From Geothermovivens sp964644845 (GTDB lineage: Bacteria; Zhuqueibacterota; Zhuqueibacteria; Oleimicrobiales; Geothermoviventaceae), in NCBI GenBank assembly GCA_964644845.1, contig CAZXXS010000119.1, forward strand, positions 1-64,000: DNA of 64,000 bases. Direction: 5' to 3'. Of this stretch, positions 35,287 through 44,368 are shown in pieces. Position 1 is the first letter of the stretch. Each line of letters starts with the position of its first letter. A program made the position numbers and the translations under genes. The notes under the pieces were generated by a model. It saw only the letters and a program-made list of their open reading frames with translations, had not been told where the DNA came from and searched no databases.

Positions 35287-36633
35287 CTAAACCGGTAGAC
35301 AGAAGCGCACCTCGGCGCCACCTTCCGGGAGATTCCGCGCTTCCATCCAGCCGCCTTGCGCTTTCACAAGCGTTTCCGCCACAGCCAAACCCAGTCCCGT
35401 GCCCGTCGGTTTTGTCGTGAAAAAAGGCTCGAAAATCTGCTTCAGCTGTTTTTCGTCTGAAAAGCCTGGACCGGTGTCCCGCACAGCCACGCACACCGCC
35501 TGCTTTTTGCCCTTCCTGTGGACAAAAACGCGGACGCTGACCCGCCCTCCGGGTCCTCCGGCTTCACGCGCGTTCCGCAACAGGTTCAAGAGCACTCGTT
35601 CCACGGCACCTGGGTCGCACAGGACCGCAGGAAGTCCGGGTTCTGCGTCGCACGTCACGGTCCCTTCTGCCTCACGCTCGGCCAACCTGGTGATTTTTCG
35701 CACGAGCGCACCCAAGTCAAGCATTTCAGGGTGCAAATCGGGTTCGCGGGAGAGAAGCAGGAAATCCGTGATCAGCTGGTTCAGACGCTCTACTTCCTCG
35801 GGGATGTAGTCGAAGAGTTCGTCTGTTTGCCCCGGTCTCGCGTAGCGCTGCTTCAGGACGTCCGCAGTCCCTTTGATGATGCCCAACGGGTTACGAATCT
35901 CGTGCGCCACCGTAGCGGCCATTTGCCCCATCACAGCGAGACGTTCGCGCCTGCGAAGCGACTCTTCCGCGCGCACCAGAGCCCGAACGCTCCACGTCAG
36001 GGTCACGCCGAAAAGCAGGAGCAATCCGAGGCTGAGCGTGGTGCCGACAACAAGTCCGCGGCGAAACATGCGCAAAATGTCGAAAAAAGCGGCGTTAGCC
36101 TCCACTGCCAGCACAAACGCTGGACCCTCTGCGCCCACGCCCACAGGGGCAAAAGCGCTGAGAAAGCGGTTACCCGCGATCACATGCAAAGCCGAAGCCG
36201 CCGGCACTCCCTGCCAGGCCTGCCGAATGGCGACGCTGTCCTCCACCAGGTAGCTGAGCGGTTCCCCTTCCAGCATTTCCACGCGCGAAGCCAGAACAAC
36301 CCTGTAGTCGCGGTCAATCAAGTAGACTGCCTGGAGATCGTTCTCCACCTGTAGATGCAGAAGAGCAGCGCGAACCAGGGACCGTTGCACGTCATCCTGG
36401 AAGGAGCGCGGCGTAGGGTAGTACTCGGCCTCGAGGAGACGAGCTCCAAGGGAAGCGACGGAGGTGAGGTGAGCTGCCAAGTCGCTCTGAAAGTAGCGGC
36501 CCATCCTCCGCAGGAACAGCCAGCTCGAAAGGTCGAGCAGTGCGAGACTCACGAAAGCCGCCACCAGCACCAGGCCGACAATCCAGCGCCGACGGCTTGC
36601 ACTGCGTTCGGGATTTTCAGACGTCCTCGTCAC
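35287..36633 (-). CDS. Membrane sensor histidine kinase (NtrB/ZraS-like)
   Basis: Protein of 448 residues: transmembrane helix (about 17-37), extracytoplasmic sensor domain (about 40-190), second helix (about 193-214), then HisKA (AATVAHEIRNPLG, phospho-His244) and HATPase domains (NAREAGG N box, RDTGPGFSDEKQ, TGTGLGLAV). It presumably phosphorylates the NtrC-type regulator downstream. The GTG start (36633) has an AGCAGG-like site; a TTG four codons earlier is the alternative. Its start lies within the 3' end of the NYN gene. The signal sensed is unknown. Confidence 0.92.
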   Translation of the reverse strand: MTRTSENPERSASRRRWIVGLVLVAAFVSLALLDLSSWLFLRRMGRYFQSDLAAHLTSVASLGARLLEAEYYPTPRSFQDDVQRSLVRAALLHLQVENDLQAVYLIDRDYRVVLASRVEMLEGEPLSYLVEDSVAIRQAWQGVPAASALHVIAGNRFLSAFAPVGVGAEGPAFVLAVEANAAFFDILRMFRRGLVVGTTLSLGLLLLFGVTLTWSVRALVRAEESLRRRERLAVMGQMAATVAHEIRNPLGIIKGTADVLKQRYARPGQTDELFDYIPEEVERLNQLITDFLLLSREPDLHPEMLDLGALVRKITRLAEREAEGTVTCDAEPGLPAVLCDPGAVERVLLNLLRNAREAGGPGGRVSVRVFVHRKGKKQAVCVAVRDTGPGFSDEKQLKQIFEPFFTTKPTGTGLGLAVAETLVKAQGGWMEARNLPEGGAEVRFCLPV

Positions 36634-37129
36634 CAGCCTGCTCAAACAGGTCCAGCCACTCCTGCACTTCGCGCTCCGAAAGTGGACGGTCGTACTTGTT
36701 CAGCAACTCGCCGTTTCGCTGTTCCGACCGCGACGTCGCGCCCATCAGAACTCGCTGAAAATCCGCCGGGCCCTCGACCTTGACACCGCACACACGGGCG
36801 TAGTTTGTGATTTCCCGATCGGCAGACACAACAACCAGATCCCTCGGCCGAGATTCGGAACCGATCAGCCTCTTGATCACCGGATCCGCCTTTTGGCCGG
36901 AACCAACAAAACGCACTGTCACGTTGCGCGCTGGGCCGACCGAACCCGGTCCCTCGGGCGGGTTTCCGTCGAAAACTACGGTCACTTCCGTCCCGTGTCG
37001 AACCGCGAACTCACCCAGCAAAGCCACAAAATGATTTAGCGCCCGAGTAGCATTCTCCGTGAATTCAAACTTCAGTCGAGGCGTCTGGTGCAGAACGTTG
37101 TACCCGTCGATCAGCCACCTTCGTGCCAT
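36617..37129 (-). CDS. YacP-like NYN-domain protein (putative ribonuclease)
   Basis: Protein of 170 residues starting MARRWLIDGYNVLHQ, with GGGAGG upstream. NYN (PIN-like) acidic positions are seen in LIDGYN, VVFDGNPP and VVSADREI. Members related to Rae1/YacP cleave mRNA on the ribosome or have unknown targets. Its last bases overlap the histidine kinase start. Confidence 0.85.
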   Translation of the reverse strand: MARRWLIDGYNVLHQTPRLKFEFTENATRALNHFVALLGEFAVRHGTEVTVVFDGNPPEGPGSVGPARNVTVRFVGSGQKADPVIKRLIGSESRPRDLVVVSADREITNYARVCGVKVEGPADFQRVLMGATSRSEQRNGELLNKYDRPLSEREVQEWLDLFEQAGDEDV

Positions 37130-37241
37130 GCCTGCCTCCCGACCGTGTGCAGCCCAAAAACCGGAGCACCGTGCCCAAACCCGCCACAGGAGCCCCTGGC
37201 TCAACGCCCGGTTCCCGCTTTCCACCCGGTCAATCGCGGTC

Positions 37242-37736
37242 CTACGGTTCCAGCTCCAAGCTCAGCTGCCCGTCTTGTTCCAGGCCCCTCTTGTGAACCA
37301 CCGTTCGTTTGGCGTCGACCACGTGGATTACACGCCACCCACGTCGCACCAAGGCATCGGCGATGAACCGGCGGTGGCAACGGAAGTAGAGCAGCTCTGC
37401 GCACATGATTGCTGTTCGCCGAAATGCAGCGCGCTGTTCAAGAAGTTCCAGCCCACGCCGAAAATCCGGTGTGCTCATGTACATCTCGTAGCCACCCCTG
37501 CGGTAACCGCCCAGCAGGTCGCCCAGCCAAATGATTTCAAGTCCCGCTTTGCGCAGCGGGGCGACAAGCGCGGTGAACGCGAAGTATGGGAACTTCTTCG
37601 AGGTCGGCCAGCGCCGCACGTCCACAAGAAGCTCCACGTTGTACAGCTTCAGCAGGTCCAGAAATTCGTTCAGCGACCGGTTTGAATGTCCAACTGTCCA
37701 CACCGTTCGTCGCATGCCGATCTGCCGTTCCGCCAC
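37242..37736 (-). CDS. DUF488 family protein
   Basis: Protein of 164 residues with the family signatures TVGHSNRSLNEFLDLL, VELLVDVRRWPTSKKFPYF and LMCAEL-like (IMCAELLYFRCHRRFIADAL) with conserved Cys and His residues. The function of DUF488 is unknown. GTG start with AGGTG upstream; an ATG seven codons on is possible. Confidence 0.88.
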   Translation of the reverse strand: MAERQIGMRRTVWTVGHSNRSLNEFLDLLKLYNVELLVDVRRWPTSKKFPYFAFTALVAPLRKAGLEIIWLGDLLGGYRRGGYEMYMSTPDFRRGLELLEQRAAFRRTAIMCAELLYFRCHRRFIADALVRRGWRVIHVVDAKRTVVHKRGLEQDGQLSLELEP

Positions 37737-37836
37737 TGTACACCTGACTCACCGGATTCTGCACGACCGCCCACCGGGCACTGCATTTCAGGCTCAGCGA
37801 AAGGCGTCCCTCTCTGCGCTCGCGTCGCCGCCGGCA

Positions 37837-39315
37837 TCAGGCCCCGGCAGGCAGGCTTCGGTACTCGTGGTGCACACCGTTCTCGCCCGATCCACGCCCG
37901 AAGTAGCGCCACTTGGGGAAATTGAAGTCCGAGGTTATCGAGCGCGGCAACAGAACCGCCGCCTGCAAGAATCCTTCCAGGTCAGGAACGTTGTAGATGT
38001 TCACCTCAAATCCCCAGTCTGTGAGGCGGTGGAACGATTCACGGACGTCGTCCCTGAGCCAGCTCAGCGAAAAACGGTTGATGCCCCAGTCGGTGAACAT
38101 GTCCAGAATTTCGCGGGCTTTGTCGGGTGTGCTGTGAATGAGCGGAGCCAGGAAGTCCACCGGGCACTGCTGGATGGCCCCAGGATGAGCAGCCCGCGTT
38201 TTCTCGAACCCCTCCCGCTGAACCCGCTCGACGTTACCGTTGAACCAGAGCCGCTCGTCCGAAAAGCCGCACCGATCCACGAGCCGCAGCGCCTCCGTCA
38301 CCACGCTGCCGCCCGCCTTCAGGTCCAGCTTCACCGACTTGCCAGCGTCGCGAAATTCGCAGAGCGCCTCCTCCAGAGTCACCCAGCGCTCGCCTTCGGC
38401 CAGCGGCGTCTTCTTGAACGAGTCGTGCCTCAAGATCAGTTCCGAGCAGGTCGGGTCCAGGCGCACGTCCACTTCGCCCCACTGCACGTCCGAGGCCAGG
38501 AAGTTTTGCAGGTTTTCTACGTCGTTAATGCCGTGCCACACGAACTGGATGTGTCGGGGCAAAGCGTCTTTCGGGATCAGCTCGCTCAGCCGGTAGTCAC
38601 GCCCGGTGACCACGTGTGGCGGCAGCGTTTCGCCAGCGCTGCCGAAAGTGGTGTCGGCGTGCAGCAAGAGGATCTCGCGACGCGGATCCGCCCTGGAAAT
38701 TGCGCTCAACACCGCTGGTTCGCTGTCCACGACTGCAAAAACACGGTAGCCCTTGGCGCGGAAATACTCCAGACCAGCGATTTTCTGCCGAATCACCCCC
38801 TCCGGCGTTCCTTCGCGGTTCATGTACAAAAGATCGCTCGTAAAGCGGGCTTTGAACTCTCGCCCCAGTCGCTCCAAGGAGAGCAGCGTTTCCTTCCGCA
38901 GAGACTCGGGTCGGCTGGTGTTCAAACCGACAACCACACCCGGGTGAAGCTGAAACCAGCGAATCACCTCCAGAACACCCGCGAAAGGCCGGTGCGTCTC
39001 CAGAACAGCTGAGCTGGCCCAGAACTTCTCGCGAAACCAGCCCAGCACGTTTTCTTCCTCAACCTCGTTTGGTACCAGGGACCGGACAAGCGCACCTACG
39101 TCGCGTTCGTGGACGGAAATGTCGCTGATCTCGAGATCCGAAAAGTAGCGCGTCTTGTGCTTGCGGTCGTACGCCAAGAGAACGTGCTGAATCGCGTAGC
39201 GCACGTCCAGGATTGTTCCGTCGATGTTGAACAAAATGGCGAGTCTGTCGCGCGGGTACCGCTCTCTCGTCGCCTCGAAGTGCGACGCCAGTTTGGCCAA
39301 CCAGTTTTCAGCCAC
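37837..39315 (-). CDS. HAD-like domain fused to a FAM151/PLC-like barrel domain
   Basis: Protein of 492 residues. The N-terminal part (about 25-225) is a HAD fold with ILFNIDGTILDV at 28-37, motif II Thr133 (GLNTSRPES), motif III Lys178 and motif IV VVDSEPAV near 197. The usual nucleophile Asp is replaced by Asn30, so phosphatase activity is doubtful, while the second Asp32 is kept. The C-terminal part (about 258-480) resembles FAM151/menorin or glycerophosphodiesterase-like TIM barrels: WHGINDVENL, GEVDVRL (E281, D283), RHD (H297) and VKLDLKA. The fusion is not one I know. GTG start with a weak AAGGT site. Confidence 0.7.
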   Translation of the reverse strand: MAENWLAKLASHFEATRERYPRDRLAILFNIDGTILDVRYAIQHVLLAYDRKHKTRYFSDLEISDISVHERDVGALVRSLVPNEVEEENVLGWFREKFWASSAVLETHRPFAGVLEVIRWFQLHPGVVVGLNTSRPESLRKETLLSLERLGREFKARFTSDLLYMNREGTPEGVIRQKIAGLEYFRAKGYRVFAVVDSEPAVLSAISRADPRREILLLHADTTFGSAGETLPPHVVTGRDYRLSELIPKDALPRHIQFVWHGINDVENLQNFLASDVQWGEVDVRLDPTCSELILRHDSFKKTPLAEGERWVTLEEALCEFRDAGKSVKLDLKAGGSVVTEALRLVDRCGFSDERLWFNGNVERVQREGFEKTRAAHPGAIQQCPVDFLAPLIHSTPDKAREILDMFTDWGINRFSLSWLRDDVRESFHRLTDWGFEVNIYNVPDLEGFLQAAVLLPRSITSDFNFPKWRYFGRGSGENGVHHEYRSLPAGA

Positions 39316-39386
39316 GTTCAGGACCTTGCTGTCTGATTCAACATGCTCGTCTGTTCAGGCTCAAAGCACCTCAGGACACTTCTGTC

Positions 39387-40484
39387 TCAGACGCCGTTGC
39401 CGACCGTTGCCCGTGCGAGCCGCTCGGCGACCGCGTTCAACACCTCTTCGACGTCCAGTGCGTACCAGCAGACCGGATTGTCGCAGAAATCTCTGTGACA
39501 AGGGTGCAGGGCACACGGGTGGTGAAGCGCCACATGCTCGGGCCCGTAGGGGAACCAGATGTCCGGTTCCCCGGGGCCAAACAATCCCACTGTGGGTGTG
39601 CCCACCGCCACAGAAAGGTGCAAGGGACCACAGTCGTTGGTAACGTAGACGCTGAAGGCGCCCAGAACCGCGGCCAACCGACGGAGCGGTAGTACCGGCA
39701 GCACGTGTGCCGCACCGCCTGAACGCCGCTGCACCTCCTGCGCCAGGGTTTGTTCACCGGGTCCGACCGTCACCACAACGCGTGCCCCAAGTTCACTCGC
39801 AACTCGCTTCGCCAGCTTGCCGAACCGCTCGGGGAACCAGCGTTTTGCGGGCCACGTTGCCCCGGGATGCAACCCAACGATCGGCCCTTGCCAGTTACTC
39901 AGCTGATCCCGGAGAAACGCCTTCCCCCAGGCCGTCTCTTCCTGACTCAAGAACACCTCCGTGCGCAGATCCTCGGCCTCCCACTTACGCTCGAGCCCGA
40001 GGGGACGCAGGCTCCGCAGATGGTACTCCACGGCCGTTTCCCTGCCAGACAGGTGCTCCACTACGTGTGTGTAGAGGTGCTTTCGAATTCGGTAGGGGCC
40101 GCCAATCCGCAGCGGTGCGCCGCTGAGGGCGAGCAGAAGCGCCGATTTCGGAATTCCCAACAGGTCAATGGTCAGGTCCGGCCGGAAACGGCGCATCCGG
40201 CGCCGCAAACTAAGAACCTGACGGACCTGCGCCCTGGCGCTTCCGGGCTGCCTTTCCACAGTCCAGAGCACGTCCACGTGTGGGTTACCTTCCAGCACCC
40301 CTTCGTAGCTCTTTTCGACCAGGTAAGCGATCCTCACGTCCGGATCCGCCCGTTTGAGCGCGCGCACCACCGGCGTGGTCAGGATGACATCGCCCAGGAA
40401 CCGCAGCCGGCTAACCACGACACGGCGGACCCGTCGCCCAGCAAGCCAGATTCCTCCACTCCCACCTGGTGGAATCAAACTCAA
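39387..40484 (-). CDS. Glycosyltransferase family 9 (heptosyltransferase-like)
   Basis: Protein of 365 residues with SRLRFLGDVILTTPVVRAL at the N-terminus, GLHPGATWPAKRWFPERFG, and NDCGPLHLSVAVGTPTVGLFGP in the nucleotide-sugar domain. GT9 enzymes add heptoses to lipopolysaccharide core at the inner membrane. Extra Cys residues near the C-terminus (HPCHRDFCDNPVC) are conserved in some GT9s. The TTG start overlaps the dapF stop (TTGA) with GGAGG four bases upstream, pointing to coupling; a second TTG two codons on is the alternative. Confidence 0.9.
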   Translation of the reverse strand: MSLIPPGGSGGIWLAGRRVRRVVVSRLRFLGDVILTTPVVRALKRADPDVRIAYLVEKSYEGVLEGNPHVDVLWTVERQPGSARAQVRQVLSLRRRMRRFRPDLTIDLLGIPKSALLLALSGAPLRIGGPYRIRKHLYTHVVEHLSGRETAVEYHLRSLRPLGLERKWEAEDLRTEVFLSQEETAWGKAFLRDQLSNWQGPIVGLHPGATWPAKRWFPERFGKLAKRVASELGARVVVTVGPGEQTLAQEVQRRSGGAAHVLPVLPLRRLAAVLGAFSVYVTNDCGPLHLSVAVGTPTVGLFGPGEPDIWFPYGPEHVALHHPCALHPCHRDFCDNPVCWYALDVEEVLNAVAERLARATVGNGV

Positions 40485-41314
40485 AACTCCTCCGGGGCCC
40501 TGGTCAGGTAGGTCTCGCCCAAGAACACCAGTGCCACTGGACCCCTCAACTCTACGGTGCCACCCGCGTCTTGAAACCGAACGTCTACACTTCCACCTGG
40601 GAAAATAAGCTTCAGTTCCGGACCCGTCCTGCCCAGAGCGCGGCCAACGGCGGCCGCCGCAACCGCACCCGTGCCACAACCCAGCGTTTCTTCCTCTACA
40701 CCACGCTCGTACGTACGCACGCGCAATTCGTTGGGGCCAACAACCTGCACAAAATCAACGTTTGTACCGGCCGGGAACCTGGGGTGATTCCGGTACTTCC
40801 GGCCGAGTTGCGCCACGTCCACTGTGTCCACCTCCGGGGTGAACAGAACGTAGTGTGGCACACCGACCCTGACAAACCCGCCCTCTTCGAGTCCCCTCTC
40901 CTCCAGCACACCCGGACGCAGACGCATTTCCGGCGGGACACTCAGTTCCACGGCCACCTCTTCATTCTTCACACGTCCACGGACAACTTTTCCGTCAGCC
41001 TCAAACTCTACTACCGACCCCAGGCCAAGGATGTGGTGTGCGTACCAGACAAAGCAGCGCGATCCGTTGCCACACAGCTCGGCCGGGCTGCCGTCCGAGT
41101 TCAAATGCACGTAACGCAAATCGGCCACTGCTGACGGCTTTACCAAAATCACCCCGTCGGCTCCAACTCCAAAGTGCCGATCGCACAGCCAACGGTAGAA
41201 TCCTGCCCAAGACGGATCGTAGGCATCTTCGGGATCGTGCAAAACAACAAAGTCGTTTCCAATCGCTTGCATCTTCGCAAACGGCAACAGACGGGTTGTA
41301 GCCTTGGTTTTCAA
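40481..41314 (-). CDS. Diaminopimelate epimerase
   Basis: Converts LL- to meso-diaminopimelate for lysine and peptidoglycan. It has 277 residues with the two catalytic-cysteine segments AELCGNGSRC and LGCGTGAVAA, and an N-terminal KMQAIGNDFVVL. The start is uncertain: TTG at 41314 gives MKTKATTRLLPFAKM, and a GTG at 41338 inside the end of lysA is possible; neither has a strong site. It overlaps lysA or lies just after it, and overlaps the GT9 gene. Confidence 0.95.
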   Translation of the reverse strand: MKTKATTRLLPFAKMQAIGNDFVVLHDPEDAYDPSWAGFYRWLCDRHFGVGADGVILVKPSAVADLRYVHLNSDGSPAELCGNGSRCFVWYAHHILGLGSVVEFEADGKVVRGRVKNEEVAVELSVPPEMRLRPGVLEERGLEEGGFVRVGVPHYVLFTPEVDTVDVAQLGRKYRNHPRFPAGTNVDFVQVVGPNELRVRTYERGVEEETLGCGTGAVAAAAVGRALGRTGPELKLIFPGGSVDVRFQDAGGTVELRGPVALVFLGETYLTRAPEEF

Positions 41315-41328
41315 GGTTGTGTTTCCCG

Positions 41329-42594
41329 CTACGTCCACAGTTCCACGCCCCAGACGTTGTTCTCGCGCTCTCGCACTACACGGTAGGTGTCGCCGTCCAC
41401 CAGGATCTCGGCCGCCCGCGGGCGAGCGTTGTAGTTGCTCGACAGAACGTAGCCGTAGGCACCCGTGGTCATGACGGCCAGCCAGTCGCCCCGCTCGACG
41501 GGGGGTAGCGTCACGTCCTTGGCCAGAAAATCTCCGGACTCGCAAATGGGCCCAACCACGTCCGCCTTCCACGGGGCCCCCGACCTCGGCGCAACCGGCA
41601 AAACCACGTGTCTGGCACCGTAGAGGGCAGGCCGAATCAAATCGTTCATGGCCGCGTCTACCACCACAAAGCGTTTGCCGAGTGTTTCTTTGACGTAGAG
41701 AACCCGGGTCAGGAGCGCACCAGCGTTGGCCACCACGGCCCGTCCCGGTTCGAACACAAGCTTGCCCACAACCGACGAAAGTTCGGGCCAGACCTTCTCA
41801 GCAATTTCTCGCGGGTTGAAGCCGAAGGCATCGCCGTGAGCCGACAGAACCCGGCTGTAGTCAACACCAAGGCCTCCGCCGATGTCCACGTGCTCCAGTT
41901 CAATTCCTTCCTTCCTCAGCTGTTCGAGCAAGTCGGCTATTTTTCTCGCGGTCCTCACGTACGGATCCGCCTTGTCTACCATCGAGCCGACGTGGCAGTG
42001 CACCGCTACAGGCTCCAGGTAGGGATGCTCAGCGGCGTAGCGAAAAGCCTCCAGCCCCCGTTCCCACTGAATGCCGAATTTGTCGACGGTCCGTCCCGTG
42101 GTTAGGTAAGGGTGGCCCTCGATGTCCACACCGGGATTCAGGCGCATGCCCACGCGGGCCACTTTGCCCAGTGTTTCGGCCAGCTGTCCCACAACCTCCA
42201 GCTCTTGAAGCGACTCCACGTTTAAGGCCAGGATCCCCTGCTCGACCGCCAGCCGAATTTCCGCATCACGTTTTCCTACGCCCGCAAACACAATTTTCTC
42301 CGGCTGCACCCCCGCTTCCAGGGCAACCACCACTTCGCCACCGGAAACGGCGTCAGCCCCACTCCCCAACTCAGCGAGCCGTCGAACCAAAGCAACGTTG
42401 GAGTTCGCCTTCAACGCGTAGCAGACGAGGTGATCGATGCCAGAAAGCGCCGTGTCGATCTGGCGGTAATTTTCCACAACCGTGTTGACGCTGTAGACGT
42501 ACGCCGGAGTTCCTTCTGCTTCGGCAACCTCGGCGAGACCGACGTTTTCACAGAAGAGTTGACCGTTCAAGTACTCAAACAGACCAGCTGCCAT
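41329..42594 (-). CDS. Diaminopimelate decarboxylase
   Basis: PLP enzyme for the last step of lysine synthesis, 421 residues. PLP-binding Lys62 lies in CYALKANSN, HCHVGSMV and DIGGGLGVDY are barrel motifs, and CESGDFLAKD supplies the inter-subunit Cys. ATG with a GGAAGGAG site. It forms an operon with dapF. Confidence 0.97.
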   Translation of the reverse strand: MAAGLFEYLNGQLFCENVGLAEVAEAEGTPAYVYSVNTVVENYRQIDTALSGIDHLVCYALKANSNVALVRRLAELGSGADAVSGGEVVVALEAGVQPEKIVFAGVGKRDAEIRLAVEQGILALNVESLQELEVVGQLAETLGKVARVGMRLNPGVDIEGHPYLTTGRTVDKFGIQWERGLEAFRYAAEHPYLEPVAVHCHVGSMVDKADPYVRTARKIADLLEQLRKEGIELEHVDIGGGLGVDYSRVLSAHGDAFGFNPREIAEKVWPELSSVVGKLVFEPGRAVVANAGALLTRVLYVKETLGKRFVVVDAAMNDLIRPALYGARHVVLPVAPRSGAPWKADVVGPICESGDFLAKDVTLPPVERGDWLAVMTTGAYGYVLSSNYNARPRAAEILVDGDTYRVVRERENNVWGVELWT

Positions 42595-42615
42595 TCACGT
42601 CGCTCCTTCCGTTTC

Positions 42616-44328
42616 TCACCAGGGAATCCGGAAATCGTTGCCTTCGTTGGCCCAGCGGGCTCTCACTTTGATCGTGTCCGGATAGGTCACGTAGCGTTCC
42701 GCGGGTTTGAACGGCCGGGGACAACCCGGAGACCAGCGGCCGTCACCGTTGCGGTCGCGGTAGACTTCCAAAACGTAGAGGCCGGGGAAAAGATCCCGGA
42801 AGAGGTAGAGCCCTGGTTCGGGGAGAACAAGCTCCCGCTGCCACGTTCCTTGCACTCGCCTCAGAAGCACGTGAACGGGGCCCTTGCCGTCGGGACGCTC
42901 GTCCGCAATTCGCCCCGAGATGCTGGACAACGTGTCCTGCTGCACAGCTTTGTACCAGAGCGCAACGGAGCTGTCGGCCAGTGTGTTGCCAGCGAAATCG
43001 CGCAGACGGGAGCCATCCAAAACAAGCCGCACCCAGGACTTTGCGGGCAGCGCCTCGGCAGGTACCACACGGAGGTGATCCGGTGTCCGCCAGGTAACAG
43101 CTACGTTCAGCTTCCGCTCCGCCGTGTCCATCAGCGCCACCGGAGAGGCCGCGCCGGTGGTGTCCACAGCCTCTGTGAACCAGATGTCGAAGATCTGACG
43201 GGGCAACACCGCCCTCGAGCTATCCGCGGGAACACTCGTAGCCACCTGCGGTCGCGATGTGTCCGGCTGGGATTCGACGTCAAACCGAAGTGTGTCGCTG
43301 TCCAGCCGGTTTCCCCAGGCATCTGCCAGCCCTCGCAGGATGAGCACGAACTCGCCATTCAGATCGCGCTCAGTCACCAGATGCAAGCGGTCTGGATTAC
43401 GATCGTCGAGGAAGACTGCCGACAAAGTTACTGGTCGTCCGGCTTGGTCGAGAACGAAAGCGCTCCAGTCTGCACTGCGTTCCGCGTCGGCGCGTTCCGA
43501 CAGCCGAATGTCGACATGCCGCGAATCTGGGCTCCGTGCGTCCACAGGCCGAGGGGCCACAGTGTCGAGAGCTGCAAGACGCAGCAACACGCCATCGCAA
43601 GACAGCGAATCAAGGAGGGAAACGTCGCGCCAAGGCACCCCGATGGCTTCTTCGCCAACGGACCAAAGGCGATTGGCATCGCGGTCCTCCCACGCAAAAA
43701 CTCTGTACCGACTTCGGCGCAGAAAACCCAGAGTAAATCGGCCGTCCTCACCGGTTTGCGAAAAGTAGTCCGCACCGTCGCGCGCTGGATCCGGCTGCGG
43801 ACGCTCGTTCAAATCGTACGCAGCCACGAGAACACCCGTCGCCCGGCCCTCTGCGGACCAGACGCTGCCACCGATCCTGCCCCTGTCCAGGCTGTCGCCC
43901 GTTGAAAACGCCAGCAGCACCGATTCGCGCATCATGTTGTTGCGCAGATCCCGTGCCCCGGCGCCAATCGTCAGCACGTAAGTACGAGCGGGGCGCAGGC
44001 CACCCGGGACGTGGATCAACAAGCGTTTGCCCTTCCACTTCAATTTCAGCGGTTCCAGAGGGGCAGGCGACAGAAAGAGCACATCCTCCACAGTCCCAGG
44101 TCGAACCCGTTCGCTAAACTCGATTTCGATTGTGGCGTCGAGCGGCACCCGTACCGCTCCCTGTTCCGGGTAAGTCCGCACAATTTGCGGCGGGGTACGG
44201 TCTACCGGTCCACCCGGCGGGAAACCTTGCCGAGCACAGGCGAGCACAACGGCGATCAACCCTCCAATGACCACCTTAGCGACCAGCAGCCCCGTTCCGC
44301 CGACGCTTTTTAGCGTTCCTCTCTTCAC
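42616..44328 (-). CDS. Big_5 Ig-like domain lipoprotein
   Basis: Protein of 570 residues with a lipoprotein signal (lipidated Cys31 in VVLACARQ). PPGGPVDRTPPQIV begins a Big_5 Ig-like domain (about 45-145), followed by Ig/CNA-B-like beta domains and a C-terminal segment EVYRDRNGDGRWSPG with an EF-hand-like acidic repeat. Such proteins are abundant in Bacteroidota and relatives; their role is undefined, probably on the cell surface. It lies between priA and lysA with short gaps. Confidence 0.82.
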   Translation of the reverse strand: MKRGTLKSVGGTGLLVAKVVIGGLIAVVLACARQGFPPGGPVDRTPPQIVRTYPEQGAVRVPLDATIEIEFSERVRPGTVEDVLFLSPAPLEPLKLKWKGKRLLIHVPGGLRPARTYVLTIGAGARDLRNNMMRESVLLAFSTGDSLDRGRIGGSVWSAEGRATGVLVAAYDLNERPQPDPARDGADYFSQTGEDGRFTLGFLRRSRYRVFAWEDRDANRLWSVGEEAIGVPWRDVSLLDSLSCDGVLLRLAALDTVAPRPVDARSPDSRHVDIRLSERADAERSADWSAFVLDQAGRPVTLSAVFLDDRNPDRLHLVTERDLNGEFVLILRGLADAWGNRLDSDTLRFDVESQPDTSRPQVATSVPADSSRAVLPRQIFDIWFTEAVDTTGAASPVALMDTAERKLNVAVTWRTPDHLRVVPAEALPAKSWVRLVLDGSRLRDFAGNTLADSSVALWYKAVQQDTLSSISGRIADERPDGKGPVHVLLRRVQGTWQRELVLPEPGLYLFRDLFPGLYVLEVYRDRNGDGRWSPGCPRPFKPAERYVTYPDTIKVRARWANEGNDFRIPW

Positions 44329-44368
44329 CGTTCCTCTGACTCCCTTGCCGCCCTTCTGCCGCAGTCGG

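Noticed and set aside
33934..35298. Long rightward frame of about 450 codons opposite the NtrC-type gene
   Set aside because: It is antisense to a gene with complete family motifs; its translation is His/Gln/Arg-rich with no recognisable domain.
37531..39012. Rightward frame of about 490 codons opposite the HAD-FAM151 gene
   Set aside because: Antisense composition; the opposite strand carries ordered HAD and barrel motifs and a start site.
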